DNA of 64,000 nucleotides from assembly GCF_001297125.1 (NCBI RefSeq), contig NZ_LHPC01000017.1, forward strand, positions 310,001 through 374,000. The letters are read 5' to 3'. This document shows, piece after piece, positions 8,522 through 16,488 of this stretch (the stretch's first letter is position 1; every line of letters begins with the position of its first letter). The notes beneath the pieces were generated by a model, which searched no databases, was not told the origin of the DNA, and was given only the letters and a program-made list of their open reading frames with translations. Source of the stretch: Pseudomonas sp. RIT-PI-q. GTDB taxonomy: Bacteria > Pseudomonadota > Gammaproteobacteria > Pseudomonadales > Pseudomonadaceae. The translations under genes were made by a program, and so were the position numbers.

Positions 8522-8537
8522 GATACAGAGCGATACA
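8522..8537 (+). promoter_or_regulatory. GATACA direct repeat, box 1 (TCS/DUF2790 intergenic region)
   Basis: GATACAGAGCGATACA: two perfect GATACA hexamers spaced exactly 10 bases start to start, one helical turn, as expected for tandem OmpR-family dimers. It lies 140 bases before the response-regulator ATG and 152 before the divergent DUF2790 ATG. An isolated inverted hexamer TGTATC is at 8571-8576. Confidence 0.5.
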
Positions 8538-8589
8538 AAACCGCTGAAAAATCGCGTTTTTGCGTCTGCATGTATCCACCGACAAGCCA

Positions 8590-8605
8590 GATACACTGCA
8601 ATACA
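8590..8605 (+). promoter_or_regulatory. GATACA direct repeat, box 2
   Basis: GATACACTGCAATACA: one perfect and one near-perfect hexamer with the same 10-base period, 72 bases before the response-regulator ATG. Confidence 0.5.
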
Positions 8606-8676
8606 AAGGGCTGCGGGCGAACGCGCCAAGGCTCGATAGACTGTGCGACATCCCCCCTTTATAGAGGCAAGGCCCC

Positions 8677-9417
8677 ATGGAACACGTTGATCACATTCTC
8701 ATCGTGGACGATGACCGCGAGATCCGTGAGCTGGTAGGCAACTACTTGAAGAAGAATGGCCTGCGCACCACCGTGGTCGCCGATGGCCGGCAAATGCGCG
8801 CCTTCCTCGAATCGACGCCAGTGGACCTGATCGTGCTCGACATCATGATGCCGGGCGACGATGGCCTGATGCTCTGCCGCGAGTTGCGCGCGGGCAAACA
8901 CAAGGCCACACCGATCATGATGCTCACCGCCCGCAACGATGAAACCGATCGCATCATCGGCCTGGAAATGGGCGCCGACGACTACCTGGTCAAGCCGTTC
9001 GCGGCGCGTGAATTGCTGGCGCGGATCAACGCGGTGCTGCGCCGCACGCGAATGCTGCCGCCTAACCTGGTGGTCACCGAAAGCGGTCGCCTGTTGGCCT
9101 TCGGACGCTGGCAACTGGATACTTCGGCCCGGCACTTACTGGATGAGGACGGCACCATGGTCGCCTTGAGCGGCGCGGAATATCGCTTGCTGCGGGTGTT
9201 CCTCGATCACCCGCAGCGGGTGCTCAATCGCGATCAACTGCTGAACCTGACCCAGGGCCGCGACGCCGATCTGTTCGACCGTTCCATCGATTTGCTGGTG
9301 AGCCGCTTGCGACAGCGCTTGCTCGACGATGCCCGCGAACCGGCCTACATCAAGACCGTGCGCAGCGAAGGCTATGTGTTTTCCCTGCCGGTGGAAGTCC
9401 TCGGAGCACCCTCATGA
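8677..9417 (+). CDS. OmpR-family response regulator
   Basis: Two-component response regulator of 246 residues. The receiver domain (about 5-120) has the acidic pair DDD at 11-13, phospho-acceptor Asp55 in VLDIMMPG, and the conserved Lys in YLVKPFAAREL. The C-terminal winged-helix domain (about 140-235) carries the OmpR-type LSGAEYRLLRVF and RSIDLLVSRLRQRL recognition segments and ends with the TVRSEGYVF hairpin. It overlaps the kinase gene by 4 bases (ATGA). Its own promoter holds GATACA boxes, and similar boxes precede the MNIO operon and the formamidase gene, so it is the leading candidate regulator of all three. Confidence 0.93.
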   Translation: MEHVDHILIVDDDREIRELVGNYLKKNGLRTTVVADGRQMRAFLESTPVDLIVLDIMMPGDDGLMLCRELRAGKHKATPIMMLTARNDETDRIIGLEMGADDYLVKPFAARELLARINAVLRRTRMLPPNLVVTESGRLLAFGRWQLDTSARHLLDEDGTMVALSGAEYRLLRVFLDHPQRVLNRDQLLNLTQGRDADLFDRSIDLLVSRLRQRLLDDAREPAYIKTVRSEGYVFSLPVEVLGAPS

Positions 9418-10724
9418 ATCTCTCGATTCGCTGGCCCCGCACGCTGGCCTCGCGGCTGTCGCTGATCTTCCTGATCGGCTTGATACTCGCCCAGGCACTG
9501 TCCTTCGGCGCGCAGTATTACGAGCGATACGAAAGCACCAAGAACACCATGCTCGGCAATCTGGAAACCGACGTCTCGACCTCCATCGCCATCCTCGACC
9601 GCTTGCCGGCCGAAGAGCGCATGAGCTGGCTGCAACAACTGGATCGGCGTAATTACCGCTACCTGTTGAACGAAGGCTCGCCGGGTGTCGCCATGAGTGA
9701 TGCGCCCATCGCGATGACGTCGATCAAAGAGGCCATCGGCAAGGATTACCCGATGACCTTTACCGACATCCCCGGGCCGAGCAAACACTTTCAGGTGCAC
9801 CTGAAACTGGCGGACGGCAGCCCGGTGACCATCGATGTGCGGCCATCGATGGTGCCGTTGTCGCCGTGGTTACCCATCGTATTGCTGGGACAACTGGCAC
9901 TGATGCTCATCTGCACCTGGCTGGCCGTGAGAATCGCCATCCGCCCCCTCACCCGCCTCGCCGAAGCCGTGGACACCCTCGACCCCAACACCCATCCGGT
10001 GCTGCTGGATGAAAAAGGCCCGACCGAAGTGGCCCACGCGGCCAAGGCTTTCAACGCCATGCAGGTGCGCATCGCGGCCTACCTGAAAGAACGCATGCAG
10101 CTGTTGGCGGCGATTTCCCATGACCTGCAAACGCCGATCACACGGATGAAACTGCGCGCCGAGTTCATGGAAGACTGCGTGGAAAAGGAAAAACTGTGGA
10201 GCGATCTGGGCGAGATGGAGCATCTGGTGCGTGAAGGCGTCGCGTATGCACGTAGCGTCCACGGCGCCACCGAAGAAAGCCGCCGCACCGACCTGGACTC
10301 GTTCCTCGACAGCCTGGTGTTCGACTATCAGGACATGGGCAAGGAAGTTCAGCTGAGCGGCAAAAGCACCAGCGTCATCGACACCCGCCCCCACGCCTTG
10401 CGCCGGGTGCTGGTGAACCTGACGGACAACGCCCTGAAATTCGCCGGTGCAGCAGAGCTGTGGGTAGAAAAACAGGCCAATGGCAGCGTCTCGGTGAAAG
10501 TCATGGACCGCGGCCCGGGCATTGCCGAAGAAGAACTGGCCCAGGTCATGGAACCGTTCTACCGCGTGGAAAACTCGCGTAACCGCAGCACCGGCGGCAC
10601 CGGGTTAGGGTTGGCGATTGCACAGCAACTGGCGTTGGCGATCGGGGGGTCGTTGACGTTGAGCAATCGCGAAGGCGGCGGTTTGTGTGCAGAGCTCAAG
10701 TTACCGGGTCAAAAAACACAGTAA
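9414..10724 (+). CDS. Sensor histidine kinase
   Basis: Membrane histidine kinase of 436 residues paired with the preceding regulator. Transmembrane helices lie at about 14-34 and 150-170, enclosing a periplasmic sensor region of about 115 residues with no cysteines or histidine clusters I can assign to a ligand. A HAMP domain follows (IAIRPLTRLAEAVDTL), then the H box ISHDLQTPITRMKL, the N box LVNLTDNALKFA, the G1 box DRGPGIAEEE and the G2 box GGTGLGLAIAQQL. The stop is directly followed by the long REPIN array, so the transcript probably ends there. The signal is unknown; nearby thiol and MNIO genes hint at redox or metal stress. Confidence 0.93.
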   Translation: MNLSIRWPRTLASRLSLIFLIGLILAQALSFGAQYYERYESTKNTMLGNLETDVSTSIAILDRLPAEERMSWLQQLDRRNYRYLLNEGSPGVAMSDAPIAMTSIKEAIGKDYPMTFTDIPGPSKHFQVHLKLADGSPVTIDVRPSMVPLSPWLPIVLLGQLALMLICTWLAVRIAIRPLTRLAEAVDTLDPNTHPVLLDEKGPTEVAHAAKAFNAMQVRIAAYLKERMQLLAAISHDLQTPITRMKLRAEFMEDCVEKEKLWSDLGEMEHLVREGVAYARSVHGATEESRRTDLDSFLDSLVFDYQDMGKEVQLSGKSTSVIDTRPHALRRVLVNLTDNALKFAGAAELWVEKQANGSVSVKVMDRGPGIAEEELAQVMEPFYRVENSRNRSTGGTGLGLAIAQQLALAIGGSLTLSNREGGGLCAELKLPGQKTQ

Positions 10725-10753
10725 TCGCAGATTCCGAGCACCCCAGAGATCAA

Positions 10754-11657
10754 GTGTGGGAGCGGGCTTGCCCGCGATGAGGCCGGCACTTCCAGGATTG
10801 ATGTCGCCTGACCCACCGCAATCGCGGGCAAGCCCGCTCCCACATGGGATTTTCAGTGAACCCAGATTTTGTGCACGACAGAGTTCAAGTGTGGAAGCGG
10901 GCTTGCCCGCGATGAGGCCGGCACATCCAGCATGGATGTCGGCTGACCCACCGCCATCGCGGGCAAGCCCGCTCCCACATGGGATTTTCAGTGAACGCAG
11001 ATTTTGTGCACGACAAAGATCAAGTGTGGGAGCGGGCTTGCCCGCGATGAGGCCGGCACATCCAGCATGGATGTCGCCTGACCCACCGCAATCGCGGGCA
11101 AGCCCGCTCCCACATGGGATTTTCAGTGAACGCAGATTTTGTGCACGACAAAGATCAAGTGTGGGAGCGGGCTTGCCCGCGATGAGGCCGGCACATCCAG
11201 CATTAATGTCGGCGGACCCACCGCCATCGCGGGCAAGCCCGCTCCCACAGGGGATTTTCAGTGAACACAGATTTTGTGCACGACAGAGTTCAAGTGTGGG
11301 AGCGGGCTTGCCCGCGATGAGGCCGGCACATCCTGCATTGATGCCGCCTGACCCACCGCCATCGCGGGCAAGCCCGCTCCCACATGGGATTTTCAGTGAA
11401 CACAGGTTTTGTGCACGACAAAGATCAAGTGTGGGAGCGGGCTTGCCCGCGATGAGGCCTGCACATCCAGGATTGATGTCGCCTGACCCACCGCCATCGC
11501 GGGCAAGCCCGCTCCCACATGGGATTTTCAGTGAACGCAGGTTTTGTGCACGACAGAGTTCAAGTGTGGGAGCGAGCCTGCTCGCGATGAGGCCGGCACT
11601 TCCAGCATGGATGTCGCCTGACCCACCGCAATCGCGGGCAAGCCCGCTCCCACATTG
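10754..11657. repeat. Tandem REPIN array, seven 135-bp units
   Basis: Seven copies begin at 10754, 10889, 11024, 11159, 11294, 11429 and 11564, each exactly 135 bases apart. Every unit holds a forward REP (GTGGGAGCGGGCTTGCCCGC), a spacer GATGAGGCCGGCAC.. to CCACCG, an inverted REP, and a linker GATTTTCAGTGAAC..TTTTGTGCACGACA. The second copy has GTGGAAGC and the seventh has the alternative REP half GAGCGAGCCTGCTCGC. Because 135 is a multiple of three, a 420-codon frame stays open through the array; I do not consider it a gene. It fills the gap between the kinase gene and the convergent BufC-like gene. Confidence 0.95.
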
Positions 11658-11687
11658 GGGTTGTGGGGGGTTGGGGGTTGTGTTCGG

Positions 11688-12446
11688 TCAAGCGACTACG
11701 CCCACCACCCCTTCCCCATGCATCTGCTGCAACAATGCCAAACCGCTGTCGATAAATTCCGGCGACCCTGTGGTCCCGGCCTCCACCGCCAATCCTTCCA
11801 GCTGCGCTCGGCCGTCCAGTTCGGGAAACTCGCCGATCCGCTGCAACAACCGCCATGCCAGCGGGCTCAGTTCGGAAAACTTCACACTCCAGTCCTCAGC
11901 CCGACGGACCAGTAGCAAGGTTGGCTGGGCCGGTGGCACCTGCGGCTGAAAATCCGGCCCCACCAATTGCACCGGCCAGGCATACGCCAACGGCCAGGCC
12001 AGCGGCGATACCTGCAACGGTCGCTCCAGGATCAGCTCGATATCGCCAGGTGCCAACGGCTCGGCTTCAGACTGTTGCAACGCCATCTCGACCCACTCGT
12101 AATGCGCCAGCTCGACCATGAACGGCGGCCAATCCCCCTCACTCAACGCTGGCGGCTCGGAGGCCAGGAATTCGACGAACTCATTGGCGATCTCACCGAA
12201 TTTCGGCGTGTGCGCACGGTAGTCCCGCAGAAAAACCCGCACCAACGTGCGCCACTGTTCATCCCCGAGAATCTTGATCAGCACCGGGAACGTGCCGCTG
12301 AGCAGCGTCGACAGGTTCAGGAAAATCAGGTCGCGGTACACCTGTGCCCGCGCCACGTCCATCTCGGCCGGCGGCGCGCAGTGTTCGGGATCGCGCAGGT
12401 AAAGCCCCATCGTGGTTTGTTGCTGAAACAGACTCGGCTTATCCAC
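11688..12446 (-). CDS. BufC/HvfC-like partner protein (DUF2063 family, MNIO partner)
   Basis: Protein of 252 residues with the DUF2063 N-terminal domain (about 6-100: [12 protein letters not shown], then [24 protein letters not shown] and [23 protein letters not shown]) and a C-terminal winged-helix-like region that in this family recognises the precursor peptide. Such proteins form the complex with MNIO enzymes that modifies cysteines of small exported precursors (family knowledge: HvfC, BufC, TglI). Its start overlaps the end of the MNIO gene by 8 bases, so the two are translationally coupled. Confidence 0.85.
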   Translation of the reverse strand: MDKPSLFQQQTTMGLYLRDPEHCAPPAEMDVARAQVYRDLIFLNLSTLLSGTFPVLIKILGDEQWRTLVRVFLRDYRAHTPKFGEIANEFVEFLASEPPALSEGDWPPFMVELAHYEWVEMALQQSEAEPLAPGDIELILERPLQVSPLAWPLAYAWPVQLVGPDFQPQVPPAQPTLLLVRRAEDWSVKFSELSPLAWRLLQRIGEFPELDGRAQLEGLAVEAGTTGSPEFIDSGLALLQQMHGEGVVGVVA

Positions 12447-13278
12447 GGTTCACACCCTCGGCTTGCAGGCGGCGAATGGTCTGCAACTCGGCCACCAGTT
12501 CAGAAAACGCCGGGAAGTTGAAGTCCCGCTCCAGCAACGTCGGTTGCGCGCCGAAACGGGCGTAAGCCTCCGCCAGCAACGACCAGACCACTGGTTTGAC
12601 CGAGGCGCCATGAGTATCGATTTTCAAGGTGTCGGACTCATCAAAGTGCCCGGCCACGTGCATGGCAACCACCCGGCCCGAGTCGATGCCGGCCAGAAAA
12701 GTCTGCGGATCGAAACCATGATTGATCGAGTTGACGTAGACATTGTTGACGTCCAGCAGCAGGTCGCAATCGGCTTCGCGCAGCACCGCGTTGGTGAAGG
12801 TCAGTTCGTCCATGTCCTGCTGAGGCGCGGCATAGTAGGAGACGTTTTCCACCGCCAGACGCCGACCCAAAATGTCCTGGGCCTGACGGATGCGCGCGGC
12901 AACGTGATGCACCGCTTCTTCGGTAAACGGCAACGGCAGCAGGTCGTAAAGGTGACCGTCATCGCTGCAGTAGCTCAGATGCTCGCTGTACAGCGGCACG
13001 TGGTAGTGATCGAGGAAAACCCGCACCTCTTGCAGAAATCCGACGTCCAGCGGCGACGGGCCGCCCAGTGACAATGACAGACCGTGACAGGACAACGGAT
13101 AACGCTCGGCCAGGGTACGCAACGCATGACCATGGGCGCCGCCGATGCCGATCCAATTCTCCGGCGCGACTTCCAGAAAGTCGAAGTCGCCCACTGGGGC
13201 TGCTTGAAGGTCTTTCATTAAACCGCGACGCAGGCCGAGCCCGACGGTGGCCTTCGTTGATGTGTGAGAGGTCTGCAT
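12439..13278 (-). CDS. MNIO family enzyme (DUF692; BufB/HvfB-like)
   Basis: Multinuclear non-heme iron-dependent oxidative enzyme of 279 residues. A TIM-barrel with the family's metal-ligand segments is visible: LEVAPENW, the HGLSLSLGG segment, [34 protein letters not shown], and MHVAGHFD. Known relatives modify cysteine residues of ribosomally made peptides, for example to thiooxazoles in copper-binding bufferins, or excise the Cys beta-carbon in TglHI. First gene of a two-gene operon with the DUF2063 partner. No DUF2282 (BufA-type) precursor gene lies next to it, so the substrate must be elsewhere. The promoter has GATACA boxes. Confidence 0.88.
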   Translation of the reverse strand: MQTSHTSTKATVGLGLRRGLMKDLQAAPVGDFDFLEVAPENWIGIGGAHGHALRTLAERYPLSCHGLSLSLGGPSPLDVGFLQEVRVFLDHYHVPLYSEHLSYCSDDGHLYDLLPLPFTEEAVHHVAARIRQAQDILGRRLAVENVSYYAAPQQDMDELTFTNAVLREADCDLLLDVNNVYVNSINHGFDPQTFLAGIDSGRVVAMHVAGHFDESDTLKIDTHGASVKPVVWSLLAEAYARFGAQPTLLERDFNFPAFSELVAELQTIRRLQAEGVNRG

Positions 13279-13327
13279 GATGTCGATCTCAGGGTTGCCA
13301 GTTCGGAATCACAGTTAACCGAAACGG

Positions 13328-13345
13328 TGTATCGGGTCTGTGTTC
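13328..13345 (-). promoter_or_regulatory. GATACA-type box, promoter-proximal, MNIO operon
   Basis: On the plus strand TGTATCGGGTCTGTGTTC, 50 bases before the MNIO ATG. It is identical in 17 of 18 bases to 14889-14906 upstream of the formamidase gene. Read on the coding strand it is AACACA-N5-GATACA, a degenerate form of the repeat seen upstream of the response regulator. Confidence 0.5.
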
Positions 13346-13389
13346 CGGTCCAGCAGAAAATCGCAGCGGTTGTATCGTCGGCGGGCCTG

Positions 13390-13405
13390 TACACACTGTG
13401 ATACA
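13390..13405 (+). promoter_or_regulatory. GATACA direct repeat, distal, MNIO operon
   Basis: TACACACTGTGATACA, the 10-base-period form, inverted relative to the proximal box. A lone TGTATC hexamer lies at 13371-13376. The gap to the formamidase stop is only 15 bases, so the operator region is packed against that gene's end. Confidence 0.45.
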
Positions 13406-13420
13406 GACCCGCCGTCAGGG

Positions 13421-14755
13421 TTACGCCAGGTCGTACCTTTCACGCACCAGATGGCCAATGCCGATGCGATCGAGCACGTTCATCGGGCACAGGAAGGTCA
13501 CGCGAACGGTGCCCGGCAAGCGGCTGATGTCGATCGAGCCAGTGATGGTCGCGCGGTTGAGCACTTCGTCATACGGCAGACCGGTGACCGAAGCCGCACG
13601 TTTCAAGCCGTTCTCCACCGCGACGTTGAGGTTCTCGCCACTGCCGATAAAGGTGATCGGCCCGCTCTGCTCGATCTCGTGCTGGCCCCAGCGTGCGCCC
13701 AGCTCACGGACTTTGGCCCGTTGCTCGGCGTTCATCGGCCGCGCCATCGGTGGCAGGTCGTCAAGGTTTTGCAGGAGGATCGGGCCTTCCAGCGTGAGGT
13801 TTTTCACCACCTCGACCACCACTTCGGTTTCCCCGGAGCAATCGGTTGCGTGCCCGGCGATCTCGCCGTTGCCCTGCTGGGCGTGCATGTCGCCCATGTA
13901 CACCCCGGCGCCCGGCACCTTCACCGGGCAAATCAGCACGCAGCCTTCGCGGATCGAATTGGTGTCCATGTGGCCGTCGGTCTTGGCCGCGTGCAGCGCT
14001 TCGCGGGTCATGCCGAAACGGTGTGGCGCATTGATCAGGTACTGGCCGAAATCGGCGCAGTTATGCGAATCGGGCAGATCCCGCGACGGTGCGGTGCCGA
14101 TGTTGCCTAGGAACGGGCGCATGTGCGCCGCGACGCCGGGGATGTCAGCGCGAGCCAGGGACAGGATCGAGTGCTGGGCGGCGAACTCCGGCAGCGCCGA
14201 CATTTCTGAAGCATTGCCAGCCAGTTGATTGGCGACGTCCTGATTGACGGTCAGGCTGACCTGATTCTGCGCATCGAACACGATCACGTAGCCATGGCTG
14301 AAGCGGAACGCGCTGACTTCGGCGCCGCAGTTGTTACAGCGGATCGACTCTTCGCCGATGCCTTCGACATGGCTGGCCGGATGCTCGGTGCCGCACTTGG
14401 CGCAGAATTTGGAGACGAACGGATCGCCGTTGTAGCGCCCCTCGACGAATTTCATGACCCCGGACGAGGTTGCCAGTGAGGTCACGCGCATGCTTTTGAT
14501 CTTGATGGCGACCGCATCGCCGACTTCCGCCCCGGCGATGGCCACCGGTTGCGTCACTTCATGGCCGCCCTCGAAGGCCGGCGTGATCATCGGCCCCCAG
14601 CAGCCCGGCGGCGTGCCGGTGATCAGGGTGCCGCCGTCGGCCAATGGACCGAGCATCGGCTGGCTCGGGCCGATGATGCCGTTGGTGTAGTGATCGACGC
14701 GCAGGCGATTCACCGGCGTGGCATTGAGGGTGGGTTGAGACACAAGCGTTGTCAT
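13421..14755 (-). CDS. Acetamidase/formamidase family protein with zinc-ribbon insert
   Basis: Hydrolase of 444 residues of the FmdA/AmdA family, which converts formamide or short-chain amides to ammonia and the acid. Family landmarks: TGTPPGCWGPMITPAFEGGHEVTQP near residues 47-71, DSHNCADFGQYLINAP, the GVYMGDMHAQQGNGEIAGHATDCSGE metal-binding and catalytic block, and the closing PGTVRVTFLCPMN. Between about 115 and 145 there are two CxxC pairs (C118/C121 and C140/C143), apparently a zinc ribbon. The ATG at 14755 has AAGGGGACCACA before it. It points the same way as the MNIO operon but has its own promoter region with GATACA boxes. Confidence 0.88.
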   Translation of the reverse strand: MTTLVSQPTLNATPVNRLRVDHYTNGIIGPSQPMLGPLADGGTLITGTPPGCWGPMITPAFEGGHEVTQPVAIAGAEVGDAVAIKIKSMRVTSLATSSGVMKFVEGRYNGDPFVSKFCAKCGTEHPASHVEGIGEESIRCNNCGAEVSAFRFSHGYVIVFDAQNQVSLTVNQDVANQLAGNASEMSALPEFAAQHSILSLARADIPGVAAHMRPFLGNIGTAPSRDLPDSHNCADFGQYLINAPHRFGMTREALHAAKTDGHMDTNSIREGCVLICPVKVPGAGVYMGDMHAQQGNGEIAGHATDCSGETEVVVEVVKNLTLEGPILLQNLDDLPPMARPMNAEQRAKVRELGARWGQHEIEQSGPITFIGSGENLNVAVENGLKRAASVTGLPYDEVLNRATITGSIDISRLPGTVRVTFLCPMNVLDRIGIGHLVRERYDLA

Positions 14756-14888
14756 TGTGGTCCCCTTGACCGCATCAGGCGCGGAACAGTGGCAGAAGCG
14801 AACGGCCGCCTGTTGCGACGGCCTGGAAAGGGTCTTGGCCGCCCCGGTTGCAGGGCGCCAAAACGGCCTTCACAGTTCAGCGCAGGTT

Positions 14889-14906
14889 TGTATCTGGTCT
14901 GTGTTC
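14889..14906 (-). promoter_or_regulatory. GATACA-type box upstream of formamidase gene
   Basis: Plus strand TGTATCTGGTCTGTGTTC, 134 bases before the formamidase ATG and nearly identical to the box at 13328-13345. Confidence 0.5.
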
Positions 14907-14951
14907 GGCAGTGCCCCGGTGTTGAGCGAGACTGTATCGAAAGGCCGGTTA

Positions 14952-14967
14952 GATACAGTGAGATACA
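14952..14967 (+). promoter_or_regulatory. Perfect GATACA direct repeat upstream of formamidase gene
   Basis: GATACAGTGAGATACA: two perfect hexamers 10 bases apart, the same layout as 8522-8537. An inverted TGTATC lies at 14933-14938, so three hexamers and the degenerate box occupy about 80 bases. Confidence 0.5.
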
Positions 14968-14980
14968 CAACACAAATCCC

Positions 14981-15071
14981 TGTAGGAGCGAGGCTTGCCC
15001 GCGAAGGCGGTGTGTCAGGTAAATATTGGTCGGCTGACACGCCGCCTTCGCGGGCAAGCCTCGCTCCTACA
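14981..15071. repeat. REP inverted pair (GTAGGAGCGAGGCTTGCCCG type)
   Basis: Inverted pair with core GTAGGAGCGAGGCTTGCCCG, ending in the mirrored TCGCTCCTACA. Unlike most copies here it sits between divergent gene starts, directly beside the GATACA boxes. Confidence 0.87.
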
Positions 15072-15244
15072 AGGTTGGTGTGATGGCTTTCGTCGCTCCA
15101 GGGCGCGGTGCGCATCGCCCGGACTAAACTTAATGCACGCAGGACGTGCACAGCGTCCTGTTCATTCCCACGACCACCGCCCAGTGGCGAACACCCAGGT
15201 CAACCACGCCTCTGGACCGTGATCCTGCTGAAGGAGCACACGTG

Positions 15245-16291
15245 ATGGACGAGGCCAGACTCAACGATTTCATGGGTAAGCTGGTGAACGACATGGGCGG
15301 CGCGGCGATGCTGGCCAATGTCATCCTCGGCGAAGAGCTCGGACTGTACCGGGCCATGGCCGACAGTCAGCCAATCACCCCTGAAGCACTTGCCGACAAA
15401 ACCGGCTGCAACACCCGCCTGCTGCGCGAATGGCTCAGCGCCCACGCGGCCTCCGGTTACATGGAACACAGCGACGGCCAGTTCCGCCTGCCGGAAGAGC
15501 AGGCCCTGACGCTTGCCATCGAAGACTCGCCGGTTTATATCGCCGGCGGAATCGGCGTGGTGGCGTCGTTTTTCCATGACAAGGACAAACTGGTCAACGC
15601 CATGCGCGGCAACGGTGCCCTCGCCTGGGGCGATCACCATCCGTGCATGTTCAGCGGCACGGAACGCTTCTTCCGCCCTGGCTACAAGGCGCATTTGATT
15701 GCCGAGTGGCTGCCCGCGCTGGATGGCGTCGTCGCCAAACTGCAGGCCGGCGCCAAAGTGGCGGACATCGGCTGCGGGCATGGCGCCTCAACGGTGATCA
15801 TGGCCCAGGCGTTCCCGGACTCGCGGTTTGTCGGGTTCGACTACCACGCACCTTCCGTCACCGTCGCCACCCAGCGCGCCGAAGAAGGCGGAGTGTCCGG
15901 ACGTGCGCGGTTCTTCCAGGGCACGGCAAAAAGCTATCCCGGCGATGACTATGACCTGGTCTGCTACTTCGACTGCCTGCACGACATGGGCGACCCGGTG
16001 GGCGCGGCGCGGCACGCCTATGACTCGCTGAAACCGGACGGCACGGTGCTGCTGGTGGAGCCGTTTGCCAACGATTCGCTCGACGACAACATTACCCCGG
16101 TCGGCCGGCTGTTCTACGCCGCTTCGACCTTCATTTGCACACCGAACTCGCTGTCCCAGGAGGTCGGCCTCGGGCTCGGCGCCCAGGCGGGCGAGGCGCG
16201 GCTGCGCAAAGTGTTCACCGAGGCCGGGTTCAAGAGTTTCCGCCGGGCCACGGAAACACCGTTCAACCTGATTCTGGAGGCGCGTAAATAA
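15245..16291 (+). CDS. SAM-dependent methyltransferase with N-terminal winged-helix domain
   Basis: Protein of 348 residues. The N-terminal region (about 1-90) is a dimerisation/winged-helix domain (LYRAMADSQPITPEALADKTGCNTRLLREWL) as in plant O-methyltransferases and bacterial Rv2258c-like enzymes. The methyltransferase domain has motif I VADIGCGHGAST at about 175-186, FVGFDYH as the adenosine-binding acidic loop, and LLVEPFANDSLDDN later. The acceptor is unknown. The ATG follows AAGGAG by 7 bases. Confidence 0.88.
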   Translation: MDEARLNDFMGKLVNDMGGAAMLANVILGEELGLYRAMADSQPITPEALADKTGCNTRLLREWLSAHAASGYMEHSDGQFRLPEEQALTLAIEDSPVYIAGGIGVVASFFHDKDKLVNAMRGNGALAWGDHHPCMFSGTERFFRPGYKAHLIAEWLPALDGVVAKLQAGAKVADIGCGHGASTVIMAQAFPDSRFVGFDYHAPSVTVATQRAEEGGVSGRARFFQGTAKSYPGDDYDLVCYFDCLHDMGDPVGAARHAYDSLKPDGTVLLVEPFANDSLDDNITPVGRLFYAASTFICTPNSLSQEVGLGLGAQAGEARLRKVFTEAGFKSFRRATETPFNLILEARK

Positions 16292-16312
16292 CCGCGAACC
16301 GCTGATGGCTAT

Positions 16313-16411
16313 TGTAGGAGCTGTCGAGTGAAACGAGGCTGCGATCTTTTGATCCTGGCTTTTTAAAAGATCAAAAGATCGCAGCCTCGTTTCACTCGAC
16401 AGCTCCTACAG
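16313..16411. repeat. Long REP palindrome (GAGCTGTCGAGTGAAACGAG type)
   Basis: Inverted repeat with arms of about 47 bases: GGAGCTGTCGAGTGAAACGA then GGCTGCGATCTTTTGATC, short loop, mirror arm. It lies between the methyltransferase and Sir2 genes. Confidence 0.88.
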
Positions 16412-16488
16412 GGGGCCGTGTTGTGAATGTGCCCAGTGAGCGGCAAATGTTACGCTGCAAGCCATCAAGGCCTTGCGGAGTGTTGAAC

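Larger units (their letters stand above)
14756..15244. other. Intergenic region between divergent formamidase and methyltransferase genes
   Basis: 489 bases without a gene. From left to right: formamidase leader, GATACA boxes at 14889-14967, a REP pair at 14981-15071, and about 170 bases that must hold the methyltransferase promoter, in which I recognise no clear motif. Confidence 0.7.

Noticed and set aside
10687..11949. 420-codon open frame through the seven-unit repeat array
   Set aside because: It arises because the 135-bp unit is divisible by three; the product is translated REP palindrome and it starts in the kinase gene's end and runs antisense into the BufC-like gene.
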